The translations under genes were made by a program, and so were the position numbers. A stretch of 48,900 nucleotides of DNA, taken from contig RQSC01001015.1 in NCBI GenBank assembly GCA_013416795.1, positions 41,075 through 89,974 of the forward strand, given 5' to 3'. Positions within the stretch are counted from its first letter, which is position 1, and each line of letters begins with the position of its first letter. This document shows, one piece after another, positions 1 through 11,853 of the stretch. The DNA comes from Prasinococcaceae sp. CCMP 1430. Taxonomy: Eukaryota; Prasinodermophyta; Palmophyllophyceae; Prasinococcales; Prasinococcaceae. A model generated the notes under the pieces. It was not told the DNA's origin. It saw nothing but the letters and a program-made list of their open reading frames with translations, and made no database searches.

Positions 1-528
1 CGGCGGCGCTTCGCGCGCGGCGGCGGCAGCAGCTCGTGCGGGCTGCGCATGCCGCGCGCGCGTGCAGCAGCAGCAGGCAGCAGCGGCAGCGGCAGCAGCA
101 GCAGCAGCGGTGTGGCAAGCACCAATCACGCGCATGCGTGCTCGCCCAAGCGCACGCTGACACGCACGGAGGGCCACACGGTCACACGGTCACACGCGCA
201 CGCGCACGCGCCTGCGGGCGCTGTCGCCGGCCGGTTCGCGCGCCCGTTCGCACCCTGCGCGCTCGCGCCGAACGGGCGCGCCAGCGGCCGCGCGCGTGCC
301 CGAATTCGCGGCATCGAATTGGACACTTGGAATTACCTATGATGTAATGTAATCAATTAATATATTTTACGGATGAAAAGTGAAAGAACACTTCTCCGTG
401 AATTACCAGGAAGGTCTCTGGTCAGTCTACTGTACTGTAGCAACATAGTGTACATGCGCGGTCCGTCGAGCCCCCTGCCGAGCGAGCGCGGAGCGTCACA
501 GAGCGCGGGGCGGACGGGGCCACGGGCA
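1..528. other. Gene-free left edge, GC-rich low complexity
   Basis: No coding region is supported here. The first 350 bases are GC-rich low-complexity sequence with CAG/CGG triplets. From about 340 to 460 the composition drops to a more AT-rich stretch that holds TGTAC and GTACT words. Its position just past the stop of the minus-strand DUF423 gene suits a 3' untranslated region. Confidence 0.6.
63..112. repeat. CAG/CGG-type triplet repeat
   Basis: Interrupted CAG and GGC triplets make an impure microsatellite. It would read as poly-Gln, poly-Ser or poly-Ala depending on frame, but no convincing gene surrounds it. Confidence 0.6.
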
Positions 529-1464
529 CTACCTAGGTAGCCGGGCGCTCTCTTCGGCATTCTCGCCTCCGTCGCCGTACCCGTCCTCATCCGCGGGCGG
601 CTCGAGCAGCGCGCCAACAGCAAGTGCGGACCAGCCGCCCATCATGGCCAGGCCGCCGAACGGCGTCAGATACTGGAACGCGGAGGCACCTGAGAGCACG
701 TATGCCTGCGATCGCTCGCGACGGAAGAAGCACCGCGTGGTCGCGCTCGTCAGCATGCCGCTGCGCATCGGTCGGCGGGAGAGGTGTAGAGGCGCTCTTC
801 GCCGAGGCGCTTAGGCCGTGCGCACGAGGCGAATGGCGAGCTCCGCGCACGACGCAACGACTTGGGGAGCGTACGCACTGAGACGAGCTGGCGCGCGCAC
901 CTGAATTGACCACGAGAACATCGGCACGCCGGCGGTGAGCGCGCCGAGCGCCGTACGCTTCCGCGGAGTGCTTTCTGGTAGGGCTGCGACCGCGGCAATA
1001 GCGGCGGACGTCACCAGGGAATACTGCACGCCTATCTCCCAGATCTTCTGCCACCTCTCGAGGTCCGTGCGGCCGCGCGCCGATAGCATGCGCCGGAGGC
1101 CTGCACCAGCGCCCGCTCGTCAGTCGCCGCGAGGTGGGGGCATGGGTGAGCGGGGCAGCGAGCGAGCGCGACGCGCCTCCGCCGGCGAGGGCGCTGGACG
1201 CACCGTGGAAGCCGAACGCGCCCGATCCAACGCCTACGGCGCCCGCGAGGCCCGCGAAGCCCAGCGCGAGCCGCGTCGCGCGCGCATCGCTGACTGCTGC
1301 GCGTGACTCGGCCGCGTAGCACGCGCCCGCCGAGACGGCGGCGAAGGCCGCCGCGCCTGCGACCTGTGCGACTGGGCCCGCGCGTGACTGCGCGCAGCCG
1401 TTGTACGCGTCAACACGGAGGACGCGACGGAAGCGAGCAAGGGTGCGGCGGGTGTCAGACGCAT
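529..1464 (-). CDS. DUF423/TMEM256-family membrane protein, three visible exons
   Basis: A small multi-pass membrane protein of the DUF423 (bacterial YgdD) / TMEM256 family, whose function is unknown. Three exons join in frame: up to about 1370 down to 1204, then 1100-901, then 705-529. The first junction rebuilds the family signature GAFGFHGLR, split inside the Gly codon. The second joins MFSWSIQ to AYVLSGASAF, and the C-terminus has the typical LTPFGGLAMMGGW helix. Donors are GTGCG and the acceptors end in CAG. The 5' end is not settled: the first-exon frame has no ATG. The nearest ATG (1462-1464, minus) is in another frame and starts a presequence-like peptide, so a further tiny intron is possible. 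The product is about 200 residues. Confidence 0.7.
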
Positions 1465-1531
1465 CGCGCGCGCTCCCCCCCCCTCGCGCAGCTCGCTCGC
1501 GAGCCCCCCCACCCGCCTGCTCACCAGGCAC

Positions 1532-2159
1532 CCGGCTGGCCCCTCACGCCCGCCCGCGCTCGCACCAGCATTCACGCGCCGGCCCGCCCGCGTGCGCGCG
1601 CGCGCGCACCATGAACTTGTTCGTCGCCGGGGCCGCCATCGCCCCTCCGCGGCCCCCTCCCTCCTCCTTTCGCCGCTCGCCCGCCGCGCGCGGTGTGCCC
1701 CCACCCCACCCCCACCCCACACCCCGCCCCCACACCAGCCGCCCCCGCCCGCCGGCCCACGCACGGCGCGCGTGGCGCACCGCCAGCGCACCGCCAGACA
1801 GTAGGTTACTGTAAACCACAAAAGTCCTTTTTTTTTCAAGAAGGAGCATTCGGCGTCTGTTGACCACCTCGGCATTGTTGTGCCCGTTAGGGACAGTGCG
1901 TCCTTTTGGCATGCAATTTGACGTGGGGTTTTTGTTGCGTTTTCAAACCCGCGCGGGGGCGCGCGCGCGGGGCCGCGGGCGCGCGGCCACAGCCACAGCG
2001 GCGAAGAGGCGGCGACGCCCATGCCGCCCATGCCCGGCATGCCGCCGCCCATGCCACCGAAAGGCCCCCCCTTCGCCCCTCCAGTCGCAGCGTGGCGTGC
2101 GCTCGCGAGTGCGCTCGCTGCCAGGCTCGAAACCTCGTTCTGGGCGCTGCCCGCGCGCG
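1532..2159. promoter_or_regulatory. Divergent intergenic region
   Basis: This lies between the divergently transcribed DUF423 (minus) and BTB (plus) genes and should hold both promoters. It contains C-rich runs at 1680-1740, an AT-richer core at 1800-1940 with a T9 run, and CCCATGCC-type repeats at 2018-2055. No TATA box is clear. Confidence 0.4.
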
Positions 2160-2976
2160 ATGGATGCGGGCGCTGGAGGCGCCGGCGGCACGGCTGGCGC
2201 AGGGGGCGCGGACGGCGCGGCGGCGGGCGCGGTGGCGGCACCGGGTGGCTCGGACGTGGTGCAGCTCGACGTCGGCGGCGTGGCATACCGCACGACGCGC
2301 GCCACGCTATGCACGGACGCGTGCTCGATGCTCACGGCGATGTTCGAGCGGCGCTCCCAGCCCGCGGGCGAGGGGGCGACGGTCTTCATCGACCGCGACG
2401 GCGCGCGATTCCGCCATGTGCTGAACTGGCTGCGCAACGGCACTGTGCACTGCGGGGGCGACGCGCAGGCGCTCGGCGAGCTCCTTGAAGAGGCCGAATG
2501 TGAGTGTCGGAAGCGCTTCGCGAGCGGCGCGAACCTGCAAGAGCGAGTCTGCGCCACGGAGTGCTGACGCGCCCCCGCGCTGGACAGATTTCGCGCTGCA
2601 GGGCCTGGCGGACACCGTGCGCGAGCAGCTGCGAGTGCTCGAAGAGGAGTACGAGCACGAGCAGCTGCGATATCAGGAGCAGCAGCAGCAGCAACAGCAG
2701 CTTCTACAGTCGCACGAGACTGCAGTGGCCATGATGACCCCGATGGGAGCACGCACGCCGCAGTCGCTCAGTCTGCCGGAGTCGCTCGCGCAGGCCCTCT
2801 CCGCCGCGGGCCCGCAGACGCCAATGCACCAGCGCGCGATGCGAGCGGCAGTTGACGCCTACAACTCTGTGGCAACGGGAGGGTCGCTCGCCGACGAGGA
2901 TGTGCTCTCGCCGACCGGGAAGAGACCGCTCACGCTGACGCCCACGGCGTTCTCGCGCGGCGGAATGGACTTCTGA
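2160..2976 (+). CDS. BTB/POZ (KCTD-like T1) domain protein
   Basis: A KCTD-type protein; relatives usually act as cullin-3 adaptors or oligomeric scaffolds. It has two exons, 2160-2499 and 2588-2976, with donor GTGAGTG and acceptor GACAG. The join rebuilds the conserved end of the BTB fold, LLEEAEYFALQGL, which fixes the splice. The total is 242 residues. Residues 1-35 are Gly/Ala-rich. The T1-type BTB follows: VVQLDVGGVAYRTTRATL, then FIDRDGARFRHVLNWLRNG. After it come a coiled coil with a Gln run and a Ser/Pro-rich tail (TPQSLS, LSPTGKR) that looks phosphorylatable. The ATG at 2160 is the first one close to the domain. The stop is five bases before a 51-base poly-C tract. Confidence 0.82.
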
Positions 2977-2978
2977 TG

Positions 2979-2981
<3 letters not shown>

Positions 2982-3032
<51 letters not shown>
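2982..3032. repeat. Poly-C homopolymer, 51 bases
   Basis: An uninterrupted run of 51 C between the 3' ends of two converging genes. Its length equals that of the tract at 27338, which makes a sequencing or assembly origin likely. Confidence 0.95.
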
Positions 3033-3217
3033 AGGTGAGAAGGAGGAGCGCGCCCGCACCCTCCTTCCCCCCCCCAACCCCCCAACCCCCGCCTTTGCCC
3101 GACCCCCACTGATATTCTTTCACGAGCGCCAACCGTGGGCGTGCCAGCGCCACTTGTGTCCATACTAGCGTGGCGAGTGAGTCTGTACTACACATACATT
3201 ACATTACAAAGACGCGC

Positions 3218-6200
3218 TCATGCTCGTGCCCGCTTGCGCGTGCCGTCTGCGGCCTCCTCGCGTCGGGCGCGCTTTGCGGCCTTTCTCGCGGCCTTTCTCG
3301 CGGCCTTGCTGCCTCCCTTGTTGTTCGCGCCCTCGGCGCCCGTCTCCGCTCGTTTGGCGCCTTTCTTTGCAGCCTTCCTCGCCGCCTTGGCGGTCTTCCT
3401 TTCCTCTTTGCTCGCCTTGCGGCAGGCGTACAGCGCACAGCTGTTGGCGCCACCGGTGCCGCGAGCGCGGGGGTGAAGGCCCGCCTGTGGCACACGTTTG
3501 ACCTCAAAGCCAGCCTCGGCAAGAGTGGCACTGAAAAAGCGGTCCTCGCTCAGCGGGTGGTGCACCGGATAGCGCTGCATGTTCGCCAACAAAACCAGCG
3601 TGTGGCGCCCAGACAAGTGCGAGATAGTCTGTACCAAGTCGCGCCTGCAAATGGACGATGCACACGCGGTGCGCGCGAGGGTACGACAATCACATGATGA
3701 TGTCAGCCGCCGCCACAACAGCGGCGCACGCTTGAAAGTTCGCACACTTTGCGGGTGTGAGCACGCGCGCACATGCACGAAAACCCGCACCAACGCACGC
3801 ACACAACACACGTACCACTTGCTCTCATCATTGCCATACACCACATCCGACGCTAGGAGCAGGTCGGGCTTCCTCTCCAGCTCAATGGCCGCAAGCGGGC
3901 GAGCATCGCCCCATCGAAGCTCACGCACAGAGACCGCCTCTATGTCGTCGTCTGCTCGTGAGTTCGCGCGCGCGTTGCGGCGCAGGAAGCTGAGCGTATC
4001 AGCGTCGCCATCGGTGGCGACCATGCGAACGCCCAGCCGCCTCGCGGCGACGATGGAGGGGAGCCCAAGACCCGCACCGAGCTCGACGCCGATGCGGTCT
4101 GCCCACGAAAAGTCCTCGCACGCCCAACCGCCCTTCCGGGGAAGCACCGAGCGCAGCACCGCCGCGCCCTCCTCAATCTGTACGAGTGCAAGCGGCGCGC
4201 GCGGTGGACGCACGCGCAACTAGGTCGTCAGCCGCGCGCGCGCCACCATGGGTGTGGATGCAGACGGCGCGCGCGGGCGTGTGCACGCACCTCCTTTCCA
4301 CCACCCAAGCAGGCACCCACACGCGCGAGCCACTCGGCCAAAAAGTACGACCCTTGCCAGAGTGCCACGCCTGTGTTTGATCGACCCGTACCACCGCAGC
4401 TGTCGTCCACGCGATCCTCGCCTTCGCCGCCCGCGCGTGGCACCGCTGCCGCCAGCTTGACGTCGAACGCATCACCGCACGCGCAGCCATGCGCGCGCGA
4501 GGGCGTCTCCTCAATAGCGGGAAAGTCGTACGAAAGCGTGCGCTCGGCGCTCGCCAGCCCCGCCAGACGCGCGCATTCGCCGCCCGCGCGCTCGTACGCA
4601 GTGAGCAGCTTCAGGAGTTCCTGCGAGTTGAAGCGATCGAATGCGTCGGCGGCGGCCTCGCCGAGCGCCGGCAGCAGCCGCGAGAGCGCGTCGGACGCGC
4701 ACGCCTCCGCCTGCGGCCGCAGCGAACCCAGCGCCCACGCTAGGTCCGACAGGTCACGCGTGGAGGGCATCCGCACTTGCGACTGCTCGCACGCGAGCAA
4801 ATCGGCGAGCGCACACACGAGCGCGCGCACGGCGGACTCCTCGCGGTGCGCAGCAGTGGCGAGCGACCACAAGAGCGTCACCGCGTGTCGTAGTGTCAGC
4901 GTGGACGAAGCTGCGCGACGGGTGGCCTCGACTGCGAGAGGGGCCACCAATCTCTTCGGCGCTCTCTCCCCGCGCAGCTTGGCCACCGCCCACGTCAGAT
5001 TCACCAGGTCCACCGTGTCGGCGCGCGAGAGCACGCCCTCGCCCTCGCCAACACACCCGGCAGCGCCTGCGTCGGCGCCAAGCGCTGTAATGAGCGCATC
5101 AATGAGGCTCGGATGAGCCAGCCCAAGCTTTGCCGCCGCTGACGCGACCATCGAGAGCTGCTGTGCGCTGTATGGAGCCTCGCGCCCGCCAGAAGGAGTG
5201 CACATACCCTCAGCGCACTGGTCAAAGACAGCCATTGTGTCCGGAGAGGCTGCGTCGGCCCCCGATGCGCCCAGGGCGTAGGCGCACATGCACGCCTCCT
5301 GGGCGTTGAATTGCCTGCGCTGCGCGCACGAGCCCACCGCACGCAGCAAGCCACCCAGAGCACAGCCCAGCTTCGCGCAACCCCACACGCAGCTCGCAAG
5401 CTGCCGAGGCGGGAAGACGATTGCACGTCCACGCGCCGCGTCCGAATGCTCGTTGGATGTGCCGGCAGTCGCCTCGGACGCGTGCCCGGCGAGCGCGCGG
5501 GCGTCCGCAGCGAAGGGAGCGTCCGCGCCGCCGGGATTCGCGGAGGCATACGCGTCGACGAGCCTTCCAAAGGCCCACAGTGTGTTGGCGACCTCCTGTG
5601 GGTTGAGCTCCGCTCGGCGCGCTCGCACGCACGTGGCGAGCGCGCGGGCGGCCGGCAACGCGCTGTCGCGCACGCTCCTCTCAGCGGCGGCGATCGTGCC
5701 GAGCGCCCACGCGACGTTGGAGAGCGCCTGCGGTGCCCATGCTTCGCTCTCTCTCGCACGCGCATCAGTCCCTATGCGACGCAGCGACGCCTCCGCTGCG
5801 TTGGCGAGCGCGTCGATGGCCGCCCCGGTGTCTTCTCCTCCCTCCACGACGCGCCCCGACTTGGCGACGGCCCACAGTGCGTTGCTGAGCTCCTGTGGCC
5901 GAAAGTGCGCCCCGAGCGACGCCTCGCGCGCGAGCACGCCTTCTGCCGCCGCCTGTGCGGGAGCGAGACGCGCCCTCAGGCACGCGCCGCGGGCACCGGG
6001 CGCCGCGCCGAGCTTTGCGCAAGCCCACAGGATGCCCGACACCTGGCGTGGAGCGGGCAGCTCGGCAGAGAAGGCGGCGGACGCCCGAGACGCGAGCGCA
6101 TCGAGGGCGTCATCGCTGCCGTCGCCGCCGCCGCCGCGCTCCTGTGCGAGCCTCGCGAGTCTTTGAAGCGTCGTGCAAACGTTCACAGCATTGAATCGCG

Positions 6201-6384
6201 CGACGTCGACGCTGACGACCGCGAGGAGCTCGGCCGCCCCGCGCGCTCCGGTCAGGCGCTTGTTGATCGCCACGTTGCCGCCGCCGCCCCCAACGCCGCC
6301 TCCGCGCGCGGCGGCCGCCGCCGCTTCCGCTTCCGCCGCCCGCCGAACCCCTTCATTCCTCGCCCCCCGCTTTTTTTTTTTCCC
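3218..6384 (-). CDS. OPR-repeat protein fused to a family-16 (METTL21/FAM86-like) methyltransferase; 5' incomplete
   Basis: Three exons read in frame: 6384-4321, 4177-3816 and 3644-3218 (at least 950 residues). The large exon holds repeated helices ending in motifs such as LSNALWAVAKSG, LSNVAWALGTIA, VANTLWAFGRL and LVNLTWAVAKLRG. This is the octotricopeptide (OPR/RAP-protein) pattern of organelle RNA-binding factors. With no stop and no Met after MPSTRDL, the frame runs into a seven-beta-strand methyltransferase: substrate-side strand (TGVALWQGSYFLAEWLAR), SAM motif I (VELGAGLGLPSI), acidic residue after strand 2 (ATDGDAD) and LLLASDVVYGNDESKW. The last phrase is rebuilt across intron 2. The tail is Lys/Arg-rich, like a nucleolar or RNA-binding tail. 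The classical C-terminal RAP domain is absent. The 5' end abuts the single N at 6385, so the start and any transit peptide are lost. Confidence 0.75.
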
Positions 6385-6385
6385 N
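6385..6385. other. Single-N assembly join
   Basis: One N separates the OPR reading frame from the Rab1 exon on the same strand. Rab1 stops in mid-domain and the OPR protein lacks a start here, so two unrelated contig ends seem to be abutted. Confidence 0.85.
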
Positions 6386-9055
<2,670 letters not shown>

Positions 9056-9267
9056 GGGGAACAGCCGCGGCAGAGGCCCGGCACGCACGTGCACAGCGCG
9101 CCGCAAAGCACACGCACGCGATAGCGGCACGCGCCATCATGCCACTTTGGCGTCGTGGGAGCATCCCCTGGAGCTCGCACCGCTGTGTAATAATAGCCAG
9201 TTCATACAATGGTACATGATGTCACAGTGTCGGTGAATCCAAGGGCAGCATGGACAGGCCGTGCGTA
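9056..9267. terminator. Shared 3' region of two converging genes
   Basis: These 212 bases separate the stops of the ABCD gene (plus) and the J-domain gene (minus). For the plus gene a TGTAA word, the usual green-algal polyadenylation signal, lies near 9184. For the minus gene TGTAC lies near 9206-9212. Confidence 0.45.
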
Positions 9268-11553
9268 CTACCGCGCAGGTACGCGCCCGACTGCCTCCTC
9301 GTATATGCCGCGCACGATAGCGGCCTGCGCCTCGGCTTGCTCGCGCGCTGCCTGCGTCTCGACTGCCACGCGCTGGGCGGCCAACGCGTACGCTTTGCTG
9401 CCACCTGGCGACGCAGCCTTCGCCTTCAGCTCGATCGCGCGCTTGGCCAGGCTAGCCACCTTGATCTTGAGCTGATCAAGGCGCAGTGCCGCTTTGCGCT
9501 CCGTTGGTGTGAGCACGCCCGCCGCGTCGACGCGCTCGCGCACGCGTGAGGCCGCTTCAGCCGCATGTGCGGCCAACCGTGCTCGCACTTGCTTCGCGCA
9601 GACCACCTCGGGCACCGCAGCGAAGTCGTCCTCTTCGATCGGCACTGCACGGTCGTCGGGCTGCACTACGAGCGCCGATCCGGGCGGCAGCACGTAACCG
9701 TCGGCCCCCGTGCAGGCGCAGCCGCGCTCTACCTCGCTCCTGTCACACGATGCGTGGTAGGGCAGCGCGCATGGACCGCGCGCCCCGCGCGAGAGCAATG
9801 CGCAAGCCGCCTCGCCCACACCGCCCAGCACGCAGCCGCGCCAGTAGAGTCCATGAAGCAGAGCAGGACTCAGCCCGCCCTCGGACATGCAAGCCGCGTT
9901 CACTTCCTCGCCGCGACTGACGAGCAGTAGCGCGTCGACGCCCTCGATCTCGAGCAGCTCCTCGTCGAGTATCGGCCACGCGCGCGTGTGCCACTCACAT
10001 GCCCCATCCGCCACCCCAGCCGCTGCTGCCGCGCAGAGGGCCGCCAGCGCGTCCTCGCACGGCGCCAAAGCGTGGCTGTCGGGCACACACTCGCCGCCTC
10101 CGTAGCGGTCGCAGAAGAGTACCACGCCGCGCATGTGCGCGCGCGTCTGTAGCGAACGCGCTCGCAGCGCCGCGCCCACTGCCTTGCCGGCGAGCGCACC
10201 GCCACCGCTCGAGGCGACGACGGCGTTCAACGGCGCGAGGCAGCTCACCAGCCGCGGGCGAATCTGGTTTGGTCCTGGGACGAGCTCCGAGATGTCTATG
10301 CGCACAATGAGGTCTCCCGGCGCTGGTTTGGCGCTCGTGCGGTCGGGCATACCCGCCCCGTGTACAGCCACCTCGAGCGTGCCCAGCCCTGCAGCGGCGG
10401 CGGGCAGCAGCTCCGCCAGCACAGGACGGTGCACGCCGTCCAGGTGCCAGACGCACTCCCCAAAGAGCACGTCCCCGCGCTTGACCTTGCCTGCGTCGTA
10501 CAGGATGTCGCGCGGGCTGTAATGGCCGCGCGTATCCATGAAGAAGTAGTCGCTGGGCTCGCGTCGCACCTTGAGTACGAAAACGAGGTCTCCTGGCAGG
10601 GTGGTTGGGGACTCATCGCCGGCGTTGGGGAAGACGAATCGCGCGCCGGGGAGCGTGCCAGCAGTGACGACGATTGAGTACGTCTTCGTTTGCTCGACGA
10701 ATCCGCCCTTCGCGTCGAAGATTCGGCGCGTGTGCCGCACGGGCTCCACTACGCCGTGATAGCAGTGGAAGAGACTCACGCTGAATTCCACCTCGGTGGG
10801 CTGCGCGCGCACGCGCCCGCCATATTCGCGCGCCGGTGGCGCTCGGGGCGTCGCTCCATGCGTGCGTCCGCTCTGGCCGTCGAGAAAGTCGTCGTACGCG
10901 CGCCGCGTGGGCTCATCCACGAGCACGTCGAAGGCCTCGCATAGTCGCTCAAATATACGTTCAGCCTCTGCGCGCTCAGCATTGCTCTTTTTTGCCTGTT
11001 TGTCGGGGTGGTAGAGCAGCGCGAGCCTGCGGTACGCGCGCGTCACCTCCTTGGCGCTGCACGCACGATCGAGGCCGAGGGTCGAGTAGTAGTCCTTGGA
11101 CTTGTCAAAGGCCTCGACAGCATCATCGTCTGGCTTGGCATCTGGCGACGGTGGCTGCCAGTTGGCGGGCTCGCGCGCGCGCCTGTCGCGCAAGCGCTGC
11201 GCCTGCGCGTAGGCGCGCGCGTCGACGCCGAACGTGGTTCGTGCACACTCAGTTGCACGTATGCGTGCGATCGCCTCGCGCACGCGCTCTCTCGATCGCG
11301 GCGAGAGCGCCGGCGGCGGCGGGCCGCGCTCTCGCTCGGCGGTCGCCTGAGCCGCACGCCGCCGCTCTTCGGCGTCAAACTCGACGAGCGCCGCTTCCGA
11401 GCGCGCCGCCTGGCCACCGCCCACCCGGGCAAAGTACGCCGCGCGCTCGCGCACGCCCCCCGACGGCCCATGTCGCCTCATGCGACACCGGCGCGCGCAC
11501 AATGGCACGCCTGCGCGCTCACTCGCAACAGGCAGGCCCTCGCGCCCGCCCAT
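9268..11553 (-). CDS. J-domain (DnaJ/HSP40) protein with C-terminal amidotransferase-like extension
   Basis: A single-exon gene of 761 residues from an ATG at 11553, probably an Hsp70 co-chaperone. Residues 1-150 are basic and low-complexity. The J domain (about 153-225) reads DYYSTLGLDRACSAKEVTRA and then YHPDKQ, so the HPD triad that activates Hsp70 is intact. No zinc fingers are present (class II). Beta-rich DnaJ-C segments follow (EVEFSVSLFHCYHGVVEPV; LPGDLVFVLKVRREPSDYF; GDLIVRIDIS). About 200 further residues look like a Rossmann/class-I amidotransferase or peptidase-S51 fold: MRGVVLFCDRYGGG, then EGVDALLLVSRGE, then GCVLGGVGEAACALL where a nucleophile elbow would sit. The last 100 residues are a coiled coil. 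Fold assignment of the extension is tentative. Confidence 0.85.
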   Translation of the reverse strand: MGGREGLPVASERAGVPLCARRCRMRRHGPSGGVRERAAYFARVGGGQAARSEAALVEFDAEERRRAAQATAERERGPPPPALSPRSRERVREAIARIRATECARTTFGVDARAYAQAQRLRDRRAREPANWQPPSPDAKPDDDAVEAFDKSKDYYSTLGLDRACSAKEVTRAYRRLALLYHPDKQAKKSNAERAEAERIFERLCEAFDVLVDEPTRRAYDDFLDGQSGRTHGATPRAPPAREYGGRVRAQPTEVEFSVSLFHCYHGVVEPVRHTRRIFDAKGGFVEQTKTYSIVVTAGTLPGARFVFPNAGDESPTTLPGDLVFVLKVRREPSDYFFMDTRGHYSPRDILYDAGKVKRGDVLFGECVWHLDGVHRPVLAELLPAAAAGLGTLEVAVHGAGMPDRTSAKPAPGDLIVRIDISELVPGPNQIRPRLVSCLAPLNAVVASSGGGALAGKAVGAALRARSLQTRAHMRGVVLFCDRYGGGECVPDSHALAPCEDALAALCAAAAAGVADGACEWHTRAWPILDEELLEIEGVDALLLVSRGEEVNAACMSEGGLSPALLHGLYWRGCVLGGVGEAACALLSRGARGPCALPYHASCDRSEVERGCACTGADGYVLPPGSALVVQPDDRAVPIEEDDFAAVPEVVCAKQVRARLAAHAAEAASRVRERVDAAGVLTPTERKAALRLDQLKIKVASLAKRAIELKAKAASPGGSKAYALAAQRVAVETQAAREQAEAQAAIVRGIYEEAVGRVPAR

Positions 11554-11853
11554 ATTCCCGACGCACCCAGCCTCGCCCGGGCCCTCACACGGTCACACCC
11601 GCGCGCCCACCGGCGCCTGCGCTTGGCGCACCCGTTCGCGTTCCCCCGGCAATTCCGTTCGAAGAAGTGCATTGGGATGCAAAACCGTTACGCAAGCTTT
11701 GGCAAGGGTTTGGTTTTAACATATTTAAGGTTTTATTGTCGTTGCAGGGTTTATAGTCACTATGGCGCTACATGCAGCCCACGTACTGTAGTACCATACG
11801 AGACGACTGTAGTATGTACAGTACGCAAGCAGGAACGTCGCGCCGACCTGAGC
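11554..11853. promoter_or_regulatory. Promoter side of the J-domain gene and 3' side of the sulfotransferase gene
   Basis: These 300 bases hold no gene. The part next to the J-domain ATG is GC-rich. At 11700-11760 there is an AT-rich core (TTTTAACATATTTAAGG) and at 11800-11835 a cluster of GTACTGTAC words. That cluster lies just past the minus-strand sulfotransferase stop and suits its 3' processing signal. Confidence 0.4.

Noticed and set aside
587-1531. Continuous 314-residue minus-strand frame
   Set aside because: It begins with GTG, and only its first third is coding; the family match requires two splices into other frames.
1234-2286. Long minus-strand open frame with a GGM-type repeat (FGGMGGGMPGMGGMG)
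   Set aside because: It looks like a chaperonin or SRP54 tail, but the rest of the frame is low-complexity. It crosses the BTB first exon and has no conserved core.
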